A DNA stretch of 64,000 bases from Lentisphaera profundi (GTDB taxonomy: Bacteria; Verrucomicrobiota; Lentisphaeria; Lentisphaerales; Lentisphaeraceae). Of the stretch, positions 50,936 through 60,225 are shown piece after piece (position 1 is the first letter of the stretch; each line of letters starts with the position of its first letter). Both the position numbers and the translations under genes were made by a program. The notes beneath the pieces were generated by a model. That model did no database searches, had not been told where the DNA came from, and saw only the letters and a program-made list of their open reading frames with translations. Location: the NCBI RefSeq assembly GCF_028728065.1, contig NZ_CP117811.1, positions 372,001-436,000 on the forward strand. The letters run 5' to 3'.

Positions 50936-51110
50936 TTAGAGAGACTTTTTAGTGAGTTTATTGATAAGTAAAGCGAAGAGACCAAGCCAGGTGATAATGA
51001 TGTAGGGCAAGAAATTATATTTAAAGCCATAAAGACCCGCATGTTCGGCTTTGCCCATGGCAAGAAAAATCAGTACTTTATCACCAATGAGATAAGCCTT
51101 TTTTAAAGAT
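50936..51110 (-). pseudogene. 3' remnant of a membrane-protein gene
   Basis: Reading leftward, about 55 codons are open to a stop at 50938-50936 and encode KKAYLIGDKVLIF, a GKAEHAGLYGFKYNFLP segment and a hydrophobic helix ending in a basic tail (INKLTKKSL). This looks like the last helix of a transporter. There is no start or ribosome site and a stop lies just upstream, so it is likely a decayed gene end. Otherwise the 50873-51286 gap shows nothing. Confidence 0.4.
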
Positions 51111-51286
51111 GAAAAATATTGTTACTCATTGTGTTCAAATGTACAAACGAGCTTAAATATCTCAGCGCTATTTTTACTCCTAAGAGCTGTGTTTGTGAGG
51201 ATAGTGCTAATATCTCTCCAAATTATACTTGTTATAAAAAAAATGATGTTGTACATTTTTCTATTTTAATGACATAGGGGTTGAAG

Positions 51287-51589
51287 ATGAAAAAACTATT
51301 GATAATTGACTTTCCGTTTGCAGGACCTTTTGGTAATGATTTGGCAAATAAGCTGGATGTACTAGCCCAAAAAATAAAAGATGAACCTGGATTTATTTGG
51401 AAAGTATGGACGGAAGATCCGGAAGCAAAAAGATCGGGTGGAGTCTATTTATTTGAAAGTGAAGAAAGCTGTTTAGTGTATCTTCATAAACACTTAGAAC
51501 GACTAAGTACAATCGTTGAGAAAGAAGAGGTGAAGTATTACTTAAGAGACCTTAATGACGATCTTAATAAAATAAGTTTTATATCTTGA
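51287..51589 (+). CDS. YdhR-like dimeric alpha/beta-barrel monooxygenase family protein
   Basis: A 100-residue protein with the YdhR pattern: KLLIIDFPFAGPFGNDLANKLDVLA, PGFIWKVWTEDPEAKRSGGVYLFE. Family members are small dimers; activity is generally untested. The ATG at 51287 has AGGGG upstream, whereas a TTG two codons earlier lies too close. A monocistronic gene. Confidence 0.8.
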   Translation: MKKLLIIDFPFAGPFGNDLANKLDVLAQKIKDEPGFIWKVWTEDPEAKRSGGVYLFESEESCLVYLHKHLERLSTIVEKEEVKYYLRDLNDDLNKISFIS

Positions 51590-51780
51590 TCGTTGACAAG
51601 TCTGTAAAGCTTGAGAAATGCTGTGCTCTTTTATATTATGTACATTGCTTAGGGCTGTGAGTGGCCTTTTGGTAAGTGCCTATGTTTACTCTTAGAGTTT
51701 TCTGAAAGCCTAGTTTTTAGGCATTCTCTAGGGAACTTTAAAGTTTCAGTCAAGAGAAATAGCGTGGAATCTTTATAATT

Positions 51781-53553
51781 TTAACTCCGAGGAAGAAGGC
51801 CTTTCAAAATAGAGTGTTTAAGAAGGAGTTGACCAAGGTGAATTGCACCATCTTGTGTTAAATGTTCGGTGTCAAAACTGATGAGTTTACCCTCAGGAGT
51901 AAAGATAGGTACATGTATGTGGTCACTCGAAAGTATTGCCATTAGATCGATATGATGTGATCCCCAAATTTTCTTATCAATTGTGTTGGCGGCTAATACC
52001 GTACTACTGATCTTAACTTTGTAGTCGATTAGCTCATCAGTAGATTTTCTAAGTATAAAGTTGTTATTGCGGCCAAAATTTTTCGTCCCGATTAATAAGA
52101 ATTCGCCGTTCGAGTATTTTTTCAAGAAATCATATAAGTATTGAGATTTACTTGGATTAGCTTCAGTTTGCTGCATGCCAGAAGACGATACGACTATAGT
52201 GATATCAGTCGAAGATATTAAATTTTTAGAGAGTGCTAGATTTTTTGTAAGGTGAGGTAAATAAATGATTTCATGCGAAACTTCGATGTTATTCTCTATG
52301 ATCATATTAGTAAAATCTCTTGCGAATGAATTTCCAATAATCAGCAGACGTTTTTTCTTATTTTGTTCAAAGCTATCTTTTTTAAAATGGTAAGGCTTAT
52401 CGTTGTATTGCTGAGGATTGTTTCCATATGAATATTTTGAAATATAATTTTGAAGACCGTAGCTTTGATGTAAAATCAGACCAAAAGTTAATAGTGAAAT
52501 TGCTAATATTAGGTGGACTGAATAAAAACATTTCTGAGAAATAATAGTAGGATCTTTAAAGGGTTTCTCGATGAAGCTCCACGATAGAGACGCTAGAGGA
52601 ATAGCCAGTAAAACAAATATTATTTGAATAAACGCACTTGGGTTTTCTTCCATGGAAAGTCGAAGAAATGCGAGGATAGGCATGTGGAGTAGATATATGC
52701 TATAGCTCCAGCTTCCTATTAAAAATAAAATTTTACAGGATAAGATTCGACCCATTACGAGTGTGTCTGATGAGAAGGAAATTATTAATAAGGTACCAAG
52801 TACGGGGGATAAACGGTATACTGCAGGATTAGTAGAGAACATGTAGGGAAAGCTATATGAGCTAAAAATCAACAAGATCCCCAGTAGAACTAAAATATTA
52901 TTCTTTTGAGTAGTTTTGACTCGTAATAATATAGCTAGTAATGAACCTGAAAGTAGCTCCCAGATTCGATGGCTCAGCATCAAAAAATCAAATTCTATAT
53001 TTTGACTATGAAAAGAGAGGTAATAACTAATAAGTAGGATGGTTAGGAGGGTGAACGTTACTGCATGTAATTTATTACGTGTTGTTCGGTATAGCCCTGT
53101 AAATAATAGAGGAATAATGATGTAGTATTGTTCTTCTACTCCTAGACTCCAAGTATGATACAGGGGTTTGAATTCAGTGGCTAAACTCCAATAACCAGAA
53201 GTTAAATAGAGTAAAAAGTTATTGGATGCCAAAAGGCTAGCGACTAAAGATTGTCCATAATTTTTGAGCTCATAAGGGAGCATAAATAGCAAGGATAAAA
53301 GCATAGTTATTAAACATGTGAATAGTAATGCGGGGAGTATTCTTCGGGCTCTACGATTATAAAATGAAGGGATTGAAAAAACATCTGCATCTAGATCTTT
53401 GAGTATGTTTGAGCTAATCAAAAAGCCACTGATAACAAAAAAAACATCTACTCCCAAGAAGCCTCCAGTAAAGATATCCCATTCGGCATGGAAAAATAAT
53501 ACAGGTAAAACAGCGACTGCTCTTAACCCATTTATGTCTTTTCTGAATTTCAT
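51781..53553 (-). CDS. Acyltransferase 3 (OafA/YrhL type) with SGNH-like C-terminal domain
   Basis: A 590-residue membrane O-acetyltransferase. About ten helices span residues 1-360, with the family motif FRKDINGLRAVAVLPVLFFHAEW (His), VDVFFVISGFLI and YHTWSLGVEEQYY. The outside C-terminal domain (about 385-585) has an SGNH-like start GNSFARDF and an ending DHIHVPIFTPEG...LTQDGA. It adds acyl groups to surface polysaccharide or peptidoglycan. AT content is a little higher than neighbours. It has no operon partner. Confidence 0.9.
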   Translation of the reverse strand: MKFRKDINGLRAVAVLPVLFFHAEWDIFTGGFLGVDVFFVISGFLISSNILKDLDADVFSIPSFYNRRARRILPALLFTCLITMLLSLLFMLPYELKNYGQSLVASLLASNNFLLYLTSGYWSLATEFKPLYHTWSLGVEEQYYIIIPLLFTGLYRTTRNKLHAVTFTLLTILLISYYLSFHSQNIEFDFLMLSHRIWELLSGSLLAILLRVKTTQKNNILVLLGILLIFSSYSFPYMFSTNPAVYRLSPVLGTLLIISFSSDTLVMGRILSCKILFLIGSWSYSIYLLHMPILAFLRLSMEENPSAFIQIIFVLLAIPLASLSWSFIEKPFKDPTIISQKCFYSVHLILAISLLTFGLILHQSYGLQNYISKYSYGNNPQQYNDKPYHFKKDSFEQNKKKRLLIIGNSFARDFTNMIIENNIEVSHEIIYLPHLTKNLALSKNLISSTDITIVVSSSGMQQTEANPSKSQYLYDFLKKYSNGEFLLIGTKNFGRNNNFILRKSTDELIDYKVKISSTVLAANTIDKKIWGSHHIDLMAILSSDHIHVPIFTPEGKLISFDTEHLTQDGAIHLGQLLLKHSILKGLLPRS

Positions 53554-53692
53554 TCACTTCGGCTCATATTTTTATGAATAGAGATTTGATACTACTCGTG
53601 AATCCGTATAATTACGATGGTAAAGAGGGTTTAATCGTTTTTTAATAACTGAGCATGGAGCTTATAAATTAGCTCAGTATACTCGACGATAC

Positions 53693-54433
53693 TTAGGATC
53701 TAATTTTTTCTAAGCCAGCGGAGAAAAATTTACGTCCGAGCAGAAAACAGAATAAGACCATAATCACGGAGCCTGTTAAGCGTCCAACAGTTTCGGCCAC
53801 TTGAGCAGAGTTTTCATTGATGGCCGCTTTTGTGATCATGAGATTGATGAATGTTTGATAGAGCAGGGGAATTAAAGGCAAGAAGAGGATGATGCCAATG
53901 ACGACAAAGATGATGCCGAGGCCAGTGTCTTTTTTTTGCTCATCAGAAGTGACATTGGCTCCTGTTTGAAAATTCCAACCACAAGAGAGGCAGATGATGT
54001 TGGGCGCGGGGCAGGAATCTTGGCAAGAGGGACATGCTTTTTCAAGCTGCCCTTGATTCGCATCGCTTCTTTGACCGAGACTTGGAGCGAGGCCAGTGGG
54101 GGGGATTAATTGGGGCGGATTCTTGATGAGTTTCTGGATTTTGAAATTGATAAAAATAACCGTCGCTAAGTTCACAATCGGAAAAAACATGGCAATGACC
54201 GATAATACTTTTACTAGTGTCGAGCTCGTCAAGTGGCTCAGCAATTTGATGATGCCAATTATACTGAGAACAAATAAAGCCAAGAAAATCATCTGTAGCG
54301 GTGATTTGAATTTTGATGGGGTGCGAACAAAAAATGAAATCAGGAAGTAAATATAAAATACACCCATGGGTATAAGTGAGAACTTTTGGAATTTCTGGAT
54401 GTCTTTTAAATTAAATGAACGTAGTTGAGGCAT
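53693..54433 (-). CDS. Membrane protein with internal zinc ribbon
   Basis: A 246-residue protein with about five hydrophobic helices, three before and two after a zinc-ribbon segment at about 133-160 (CPSC...CPAP, CLSCGWNFQTGA). CGWNFQTG is common in PVC zinc-ribbon membrane proteins of unknown role. The start has AAGGAA upstream. It follows the small zinc-ribbon gene at 54462 by 28 bases and probably shares its transcript. Confidence 0.72.
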   Translation of the reverse strand: MPQLRSFNLKDIQKFQKFSLIPMGVFYIYFLISFFVRTPSKFKSPLQMIFLALFVLSIIGIIKLLSHLTSSTLVKVLSVIAMFFPIVNLATVIFINFKIQKLIKNPPQLIPPTGLAPSLGQRSDANQGQLEKACPSCQDSCPAPNIICLSCGWNFQTGANVTSDEQKKDTGLGIIFVVIGIILFLPLIPLLYQTFINLMITKAAINENSAQVAETVGRLTGSVIMVLFCFLLGRKFFSAGLEKIRS

Positions 54434-54461
54434 GTGTTTCCTTGCTTTGGATTTTTGTGGC

Positions 54462-54719
54462 TTACTGAAATAAGATTATGATGATAATAAAAATAATGAA
54501 CAAAATGGATAAATAGGAGAGCATGGTACGGTATTTCTCTTCATGATCACAGTCCATGCAGGCGACTGTACTTCTTTGAAATGCACTCTGAAAAAGGATA
54601 TAAGTCCAAGTGAAAAGTAAAATATAAAGTGAGCTAGGACGTGATCTATAGGGGTGGATAATTTTGGTGTTTAAACTCTGGCATGAAGAGCACTTTATGT
54701 TGCTTGGACTAGGTGTCAT
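54462..54719 (-). CDS. Small zinc-ribbon membrane protein
   Basis: An 85-residue protein. CSSC (10-13) and CMDC (about 54-57) form a zinc ribbon split by a hydrophobic stretch, and a strong C-terminal helix follows (YLSILFIIFIIIIILFQ). Unknown family, but the two CxxC pairs and gene order with 53693 support a real gene. Confidence 0.6.
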   Translation of the reverse strand: MTPSPSNIKCSSCQSLNTKIIHPYRSRPSSLYILLFTWTYILFQSAFQRSTVACMDCDHEEKYRTMLSYLSILFIIFIIIIILFQ

Positions 54720-55101
54720 GTTTTAGATGGTTCACTCACTATGAATGCACAATATTTGCGTTGTCATAGAACTAAATATTTCATTATCCGTGATGAAAAG
54801 GCATCGGAATAAGGATTGTCTTAGTGTATTTGAGCGATTACTACCTCCAAGTAAAATATCAATGACTTTATTAGACCACGGTTTTGCGGATCACGCAAAA
54901 GTGATTATCGCTGAAGGGACTTAAAGCTGAGCTTATGGACTTGATTTAAAGGCTTTTTAACTTTTCAGATGAGTGGGGATGCTGTTCCCCTATAGTAGTC
55001 CATAAAAACAAATGATCGAAAACTAGAGAGTTTTTTGATTATCCTTACTTTACGATCTTTTTTGGTATATAAGTTAAATTTATTGCCTGTATGAAAATGC
55101 T
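54720..55101. other. Intergenic stretch, hairpins only
   Basis: No gene seen. TTTTGCG and CGCAAAA form a 7-bp hairpin (54882-54900), and GGGGATGCTGTTCCCC forms another near 54975. Either could end transcription from the antiporter gene upstream on the minus strand. Confidence 0.35.
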
Positions 55102-56280
55102 TTATTCAAGCGTTGATTGCTGGGCTTCGCGGCTAATTGCCAGTCGAGTTAGAATGGGGCCAGTGAGTTCAAAAATCACAGTGGAAGCGAGGATGACGGG
55201 AAGCACGGTGGTTCCCTGCTGGGGGAATCTATTAACGGCAATCAAAACCATGCCCATGGCGACGCCCGCCTGAGGGGTGAGCGCCAATCCAATCCAGCGA
55301 CGAGTGGGAGCGTTACTGCCAGCCAATTTTGCACCAAGCCATCCGCTCATTAACTTAGCAAGGAATCGAAATAAGACATAGAAAATAAGCAGTGGGCCGA
55401 CTTCTGCGAGCGAGTCAATTTGCAAGGTGGCCCCAGCTAGAACAAAGAACAGCACCAAAACAGGCCCTTCGACACCTTTAATCTCATGAAAAGGTCGAGT
55501 GTGATGTTTAGCAAGATTAGTGACGACAATGCCTAGCGTCATGGATGCAATTAAAAATGAGACCTCAAGCCAAAGAGCGAGGCCACTACAGATAAAGACA
55601 ATTCCGAGTGCTTCGGCCAAGGAGGGTTCGCCCGCAGTGATTCGACCCGTTAAGTAGGATGCGGGCACGCCTAGCAAAACCCCCAGTAAGATGGCTCCGC
55701 CAATTTCAAATCCAGCTATGCCCAAAGTATTTAAGACGCTGTGATTGCCATCAGTGATTAATGCGAAAGCGACACAGATACTGAAAATGATCAATCCCCA
55801 GACATCATCTAAAGCAACAATGTCAAGTAATTTTGTAGCGAAGGGGCTCTCTGTTTTAAAATTTGAAACGACGTCAGCCACTGCTGCAGGGGCCGTTGCG
55901 GTGGCGATGCCAGCAAGTAAAAGTGCGATGATAATAGGTTGGCCTATGGCCAGCAATCCGATGGCGACGATAAGGCAAGTTCCGATGGCTCCGATCAGGC
56001 TGATCCAAAAAATTTCTTTGCCAAATTCACGTAAGGCCTCGAGGGTTAAGCGACCTCCGAGCATGAAGCCAACCATGGCCAGCGCGATACTTGTAATAAG
56101 ATCAAATTCCGACATGAGTGCAGGTGGCAAGAGATTAAAAAGGGATGGTCCGATGAGGACTCCAAGACAAATCAATAAGGTGACACGTGGCAAGAAGCTG
56201 CGTCGGCCAATGGCATCAAGCAATAAGCCAGCCAGCATCAAACCACCGACAGCTAAAAGAAATTGAATGGTATTAATCAT
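55102..56280 (-). CDS. Cation:proton antiporter (Kef/CPA2 family)
   Basis: A 392-residue membrane protein with about 12 helices. It has TLLICLGVLIGPSLFNLLPP, ATATAPAAVADVVSNF and VALDDVWGLIIFSICVAFAL, the last with the ion-binding acid pair typical of the family. There is no C-terminal TrkA-N domain, unlike KefB/KefC, so it is a compact NapA/GerN-like exchanger of sodium or potassium for protons. Its start overlaps the upstream small gene (ATGA). Confidence 0.88.
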   Translation of the reverse strand: MINTIQFLLAVGGLMLAGLLLDAIGRRSFLPRVTLLICLGVLIGPSLFNLLPPALMSEFDLITSIALAMVGFMLGGRLTLEALREFGKEIFWISLIGAIGTCLIVAIGLLAIGQPIIIALLLAGIATATAPAAVADVVSNFKTESPFATKLLDIVALDDVWGLIIFSICVAFALITDGNHSVLNTLGIAGFEIGGAILLGVLLGVPASYLTGRITAGEPSLAEALGIVFICSGLALWLEVSFLIASMTLGIVVTNLAKHHTRPFHEIKGVEGPVLVLFFVLAGATLQIDSLAEVGPLLIFYVLFRFLAKLMSGWLGAKLAGSNAPTRRWIGLALTPQAGVAMGMVLIAVNRFPQQGTTVLPVILASTVIFELTGPILTRLAISREAQQSTLE

Positions 56281-56645
56281 GATTTTTGGTTGGGCCTATC
56301 TTCGCTATTTTTCAGCTCCAAAGTTTCTATTAATTCACGTAAGTCTTTAATTTTAGAGATTTCACGGTGATTGATGAGCAATTCTAACTTTTGCTCATTT
56401 TTTAAAATAACGGGATAATCAAAGTCGAGATTATATTTAGCCTTAAACTCATCTTTATGAAGAAACTCAATGTTAAAATTTGAATTATTTTTCAATTCTT
56501 TTAAGAGCTGATTCTCCGTAAATGCGTCATGAGTTAATGAGCATAAAGAACAGTCATAAGTTTCAGGTCTAAAAAGCTTATGAGCAATATCAAACAGCGC
56601 ATTTATTTTTCCGCTATTGGCATTGTAAACAAAAATTAATTGCAT
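56277..56645 (-). CDS. Conserved small protein of unknown function
   Basis: A 122-residue soluble protein, LIFVYNANSGKINALFDIAHK at the start and a CSLC pair at about 35-38, followed by an alternating strand/helix pattern. It has a thioredoxin-like look, but no family is assigned. The overlap with the antiporter start suggests the two are made together. Confidence 0.65.
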   Translation of the reverse strand: MQLIFVYNANSGKINALFDIAHKLFRPETYDCSLCSLTHDAFTENQLLKELKNNSNFNIEFLHKDEFKAKYNLDFDYPVILKNEQKLELLINHREISKIKDLRELIETLELKNSEDRPNQKS

Positions 56646-56786
56646 TGTTTTTTACCGAGGTTCGTGTTTAGCAGCGCAAGCCACGTGCTGAGACTTTGTT
56701 ATTAATAAGTTAACAGCTGTTTTCGATAAAATTGTTTTTTTTACTGCATTTATATCAATTAATGTTAAGAAGGTTTTTTTATTTCG

Positions 56787-58175
56787 CTAAGGAGCAGGTT
56801 CTTCTTCTGCATAGCGGTAGACTGCCTTCCAGAAAAGGGGGCTGAGAAAGGAGTCGTGGCCACCGGGTAAAATTTTAAGCTGCAGGCGATCACCGCATGT
56901 GTCTTTGAGTTCTTGAAAAGTTTCAGGTGGGGCCACGCTATCAATTTCCCCTGCGTAGAGATGGAACTTTAGATCGGGGTGTTTGTTGAGTGAGGCGGCA
57001 ATAGCTTTGGGTAAAAGCGGATCGGCTTTACCCAAGTTTATGGTGTCAGCCAAATTGTGAATGGGCGAATCAATACAGAAATGCATCAGGGCTTCTTCGC
57101 CCATGGGCCAAGTTTGAGTATCAATGCCTTCTGCGTGGAGCTTGTCAATGATGAGCTGATAATATTGGCTGAGGGATTGGCCTGACTTGGTGACGTAAGC
57201 TTCATGACGATTGAAAACTACATTGAGGGCATCTTGTTCGGCACCGAGGTAGATGAAGCTTTTGTTGAAGTAGAAATTATTGATCCAGTGAGTGAGTCGC
57301 TTATGATTGACGCGATTTTTTGGACAAACATCAGTGAGGAACTGGGATAAGTCTTTCCAGTAATCGGGTGCAGATAAAAAGATCATGCCCGCAAAAGAAA
57401 AAGCGTGGCGACCAGAAATGATGATCTCTTCATTGTCCACGGGACTGAAGTTATGTTTGGCGCAGTGCAGAGCAATGAGTTCCAAGCGCTTTTGGTCTTT
57501 GGGATATTTTTTGAGGTATTGGCTTAAGACTTCTTTATGTTTGCGGATACGTGCTTCGGCAAAGGGTGTGGGCAAGGACGTGGCAGCAAAGCCGTGTGCA
57601 TGCGCGGAGTAAAGCGATTGAGGGTAAAGCGTGAGGTAACGCTGAATAATGAGTGAGCCAAAACTCTGGCCAGTGACAATCCACTTTTGTTGAGCAAAAA
57701 GTTTTTTGCGAATGAGCTCAGCATCTTCGACAATGGCGCGACTGAGGTATTGCTTAAGGCGCAAGATATCTGGCTCAGATTTAATTTGGGGAAGAGGAGA
57801 AGAAAGGCCTGTGCCACGCTGATGGATAATGAGAATTCCATGTTCTTTAGTCATGGCTAAGAGCGTCGGGATCGAGGCGCGCGCATCTAAGCCCGGGCCA
57901 CCATAGAAAAAACAGATGGGGCGCTTATTCTTATTGGTTTTTTTCGGAAGCCTATGCTCGTAAAAAACTTTTATTTTTTCATCATTGGGCGCGCTATAAT
58001 TTTCGGGGACTTGTACCCAATCATAGACGACTTGCGGAGGTAAACTTTCAATATATTGCTGATCACGCTGACTGAGTTCAGTCTTTATGTCCTCGTAGGG
58101 AAAAAGTGAGTTTTTTGGCTGTTGCCCTGAATGAACAAAGAGTGATAAAAAAAATAGACTTAAAAGTAATCGCAT
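56787..58175 (-). CDS. Exported alpha/beta hydrolase, proline iminopeptidase-like (S33)
   Basis: A 462-residue hydrolase. A signal peptide (1-17) precedes the family loop FFYGGPGLDA, HQRGTGLSSPLP and the nucleophile elbow TGQSFGS (Ser). A helical cap fills the middle, and the catalytic His lies in LPGGHDSF near the end. It is likely an aminopeptidase in the periplasm. The ATG at 58175 has GGGAGG four bases upstream, which favours it over a TTG four codons before. Confidence 0.85.
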   Translation of the reverse strand: MRLLLSLFFLSLFVHSGQQPKNSLFPYEDIKTELSQRDQQYIESLPPQVVYDWVQVPENYSAPNDEKIKVFYEHRLPKKTNKNKRPICFFYGGPGLDARASIPTLLAMTKEHGILIIHQRGTGLSSPLPQIKSEPDILRLKQYLSRAIVEDAELIRKKLFAQQKWIVTGQSFGSLIIQRYLTLYPQSLYSAHAHGFAATSLPTPFAEARIRKHKEVLSQYLKKYPKDQKRLELIALHCAKHNFSPVDNEEIIISGRHAFSFAGMIFLSAPDYWKDLSQFLTDVCPKNRVNHKRLTHWINNFYFNKSFIYLGAEQDALNVVFNRHEAYVTKSGQSLSQYYQLIIDKLHAEGIDTQTWPMGEEALMHFCIDSPIHNLADTINLGKADPLLPKAIAASLNKHPDLKFHLYAGEIDSVAPPETFQELKDTCGDRLQLKILPGGHDSFLSPLFWKAVYRYAEEEPAP

Positions 58176-58274
58176 GCCACCTCCCAAATAAACGTTAGCT
58201 TAAATTGTTTTTATTTTGTGAGTTTACAATAGAGAAGTACGTGAAAATCAGACTAGTACCTAATTTTTACAAAA

Positions 58275-58796
58275 TCAGAGTTTAGTTAAATGTACATCTT
58301 TGATTTGAACTTTGCCATGAAAGGCGCCGAATTGCAGTGATAGGTATGAGCGATGTTCTCTTGAAAGCAATTCTTTTGCTGTAAAAGTGAAACTATGATT
58401 TTCCCAGGTCCCTTTCGGATTTACCTTTTGAGTGATTCCTATAGTAACAAAACGATGCACTTTAATTTTTTTAGGATAGAGGTTTAATTGTGGTCGTGAA
58501 ATACAACTAAACCTTAGCTCGCCTTCACCTTTCGCAAGTGTACTAATACTGAGTTCATATGTCTCTCCCGCTTGAATATCAATTTCAGTGAGTAAAGAGA
58601 GATAAAAACTTTCTGAACTATGGTTTGTTTGGATAGTAAAAAGATTTTTTGAAAATTTAGATTTCACCTTGGAGAACTCAGGTTTCTTTTTTAAAGTCCA
58701 ATGCTTATCCTTTTTCTTAAATTGTGGGTCTAGGAGTATTTCTTGAGCACTAGCAGCAAGATTGATAAGAATAAAAAGAAGAATTAATTTTTTCAT
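58275..58796 (-). CDS. Secreted carbohydrate-binding-like (CBM4/9-type) protein
   Basis: A 173-residue protein with a signal peptide (1-17, LAASA|QEI). The mature part is a beta sandwich of the CBM4/9 kind, starting LLDPQFKKKDKHWTL and containing ETYELSISTLAKGEG and a terminal VQIKDVHLTKL. An earlier start would overlap the upstream gene and lack a signal peptide. It lies ten bases after the GH-A-like lipoprotein gene and likely works with it on a polysaccharide. Confidence 0.65.
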   Translation of the reverse strand: MKKLILLFILINLAASAQEILLDPQFKKKDKHWTLKKKPEFSKVKSKFSKNLFTIQTNHSSESFYLSLLTEIDIQAGETYELSISTLAKGEGELRFSCISRPQLNLYPKKIKVHRFVTIGITQKVNPKGTWENHSFTFTAKELLSREHRSYLSLQFGAFHGKVQIKDVHLTKL

Positions 58797-58806
58797 GGTA
58801 AGCTCA

Positions 58807-60153
58807 TTATTTATTAGTGAAGAGTATTGTTTTAGAAATTTCATTATCGAGTTTATGAACGCGAGATTTTAGCCATGTAATGGCATTTTTTCTGAAGCGC
58901 TTGGAATTTGAGGTGTTTTGCGTATTAGCCCATTTATTATAGTCATAGAATTCATGCCATAGTCGTGTTTTCTGACCTGTAGCTTGATCTATAATGCCAA
59001 AGCCTTTGAATTTGTGATCGCTATACTTTTTTAGATTATTTTCTTCGTTATGATGGATGCCCCACCAAAGCCAAAAAGGAGTACCCCACTCAAGGTTAAC
59101 TTGAGCTGAAAGTAGAGCGAGGCGTGCCTGGATGATTTCGGCTTTTGCTTCGCTGACTTTGTAGGTATTCATAACGTGGACTAAGGGGTAACCTATTTCA
59201 CCAATACCAACACGGCGTCCTTTAAGTCCTGGGCGTGGAGCTAAAAGGTTCTCCACATAATCAAGGTCAGTATAAAGATCGGATTTTAGAGATTTTTCAG
59301 TATGAGGACGACGCCAAGCAGTAATGTTCTGTGTTTCATAGCTAGATATTGAGACATAATCAAGATGTTTACAATGAGGTAAAACACTATTGGTCATGCG
59401 TTTGCTACCGCTAGTACGGGACATACGTACAAGGTTGACTTCAGCATAAAAGTAAACATTTACATTTTTATGTGCTACAGCATTTTTTGCATCTTCAATT
59501 GCCTTGCCACGGATATTCAACCAGTTGATCATCTTTTGTATTTGCTCTTGACTGATATCTTCATTTTTTTGTAGATGCTTTGCGCCCATTAGCCAGTCGC
59601 CTTCCCAGTTGCCAATCATAAAAGTTTTACCTGAATCATTATAATTCTTAAGTAGGTAGGAAGTGAATTCGAAAAATTCCTGATAAATCGCTTCATTTTT
59701 AGCTGGATTGTAGTATTTAAACAAGGTTTTGCCGTGGGCCCAGAAAAAAGCTAAACTATAGTTGAGGTCTAAGCTTTGTTTGATGACTGTGTGTTTGGCG
59801 ATTTCACTCAGGCTAATATTTTTTTCTACTGTAAAGCCTTGTTTTTGTAGGGTTTTATCACTGAGGCTGAGTTTAATGATGTCAGAACCCAAATCCTGTG
59901 TTGCATGACGAGAAGTCCATAGAAGTGGAGGTGTATTGCCATGAATTTTTGGATTGAGTTCTTCTCTTTTTAAAGCGTGAGGTTGTTGAGGCGCAATAAG
60001 CTGACTTAGAAGTGTTTCGGATTCTTCCTGAGCAGTTTGGGTTTGAGCTTTAGGAGCTTCATGTTTTTTTAAGTTTTGTTCGGCGTAAAAGATCCCCTTT
60101 TGATCACAGGAAAACAAAATTGAAGTTAGAGCAATAATTAAAAAGTAACGCAT
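58807..60153 (-). CDS. Lipoprotein with GH-A clan-like TIM-barrel domain
   Basis: A 448-residue lipoprotein (lipobox LFSC, Cys about 16). The region 95-400 reads like a glycoside hydrolase barrel. MIGNWEGDW holds the Asn-Glu pair of clan GH-A, FYAEVNLVRMSR a strand, and VGIGEIGYPL the second Glu. FWLWWGIH near the end suits the last barrel strand. I cannot name the family. The adjacent CBM-like and sulfatase genes suggest a sulfated algal or animal glycan. The ribosome site AAGG is well spaced. Confidence 0.62.
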   Translation of the reverse strand: MRYFLIIALTSILFSCDQKGIFYAEQNLKKHEAPKAQTQTAQEESETLLSQLIAPQQPHALKREELNPKIHGNTPPLLWTSRHATQDLGSDIIKLSLSDKTLQKQGFTVEKNISLSEIAKHTVIKQSLDLNYSLAFFWAHGKTLFKYYNPAKNEAIYQEFFEFTSYLLKNYNDSGKTFMIGNWEGDWLMGAKHLQKNEDISQEQIQKMINWLNIRGKAIEDAKNAVAHKNVNVYFYAEVNLVRMSRTSGSKRMTNSVLPHCKHLDYVSISSYETQNITAWRRPHTEKSLKSDLYTDLDYVENLLAPRPGLKGRRVGIGEIGYPLVHVMNTYKVSEAKAEIIQARLALLSAQVNLEWGTPFWLWWGIHHNEENNLKKYSDHKFKGFGIIDQATGQKTRLWHEFYDYNKWANTQNTSNSKRFRKNAITWLKSRVHKLDNEISKTILFTNK

Positions 60154-60225
60154 GTAATACCTTGGATTTAGATTTATTTACATGTTCGTCACTTATTATT
60201 TAAAAGGGACAGAGAATTATAAATT

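Noticed and set aside
59880-59892. Another TGTCAGAA-like half site
   Set aside because: It lies inside a coding sequence and the second block is not found 13 bases on.
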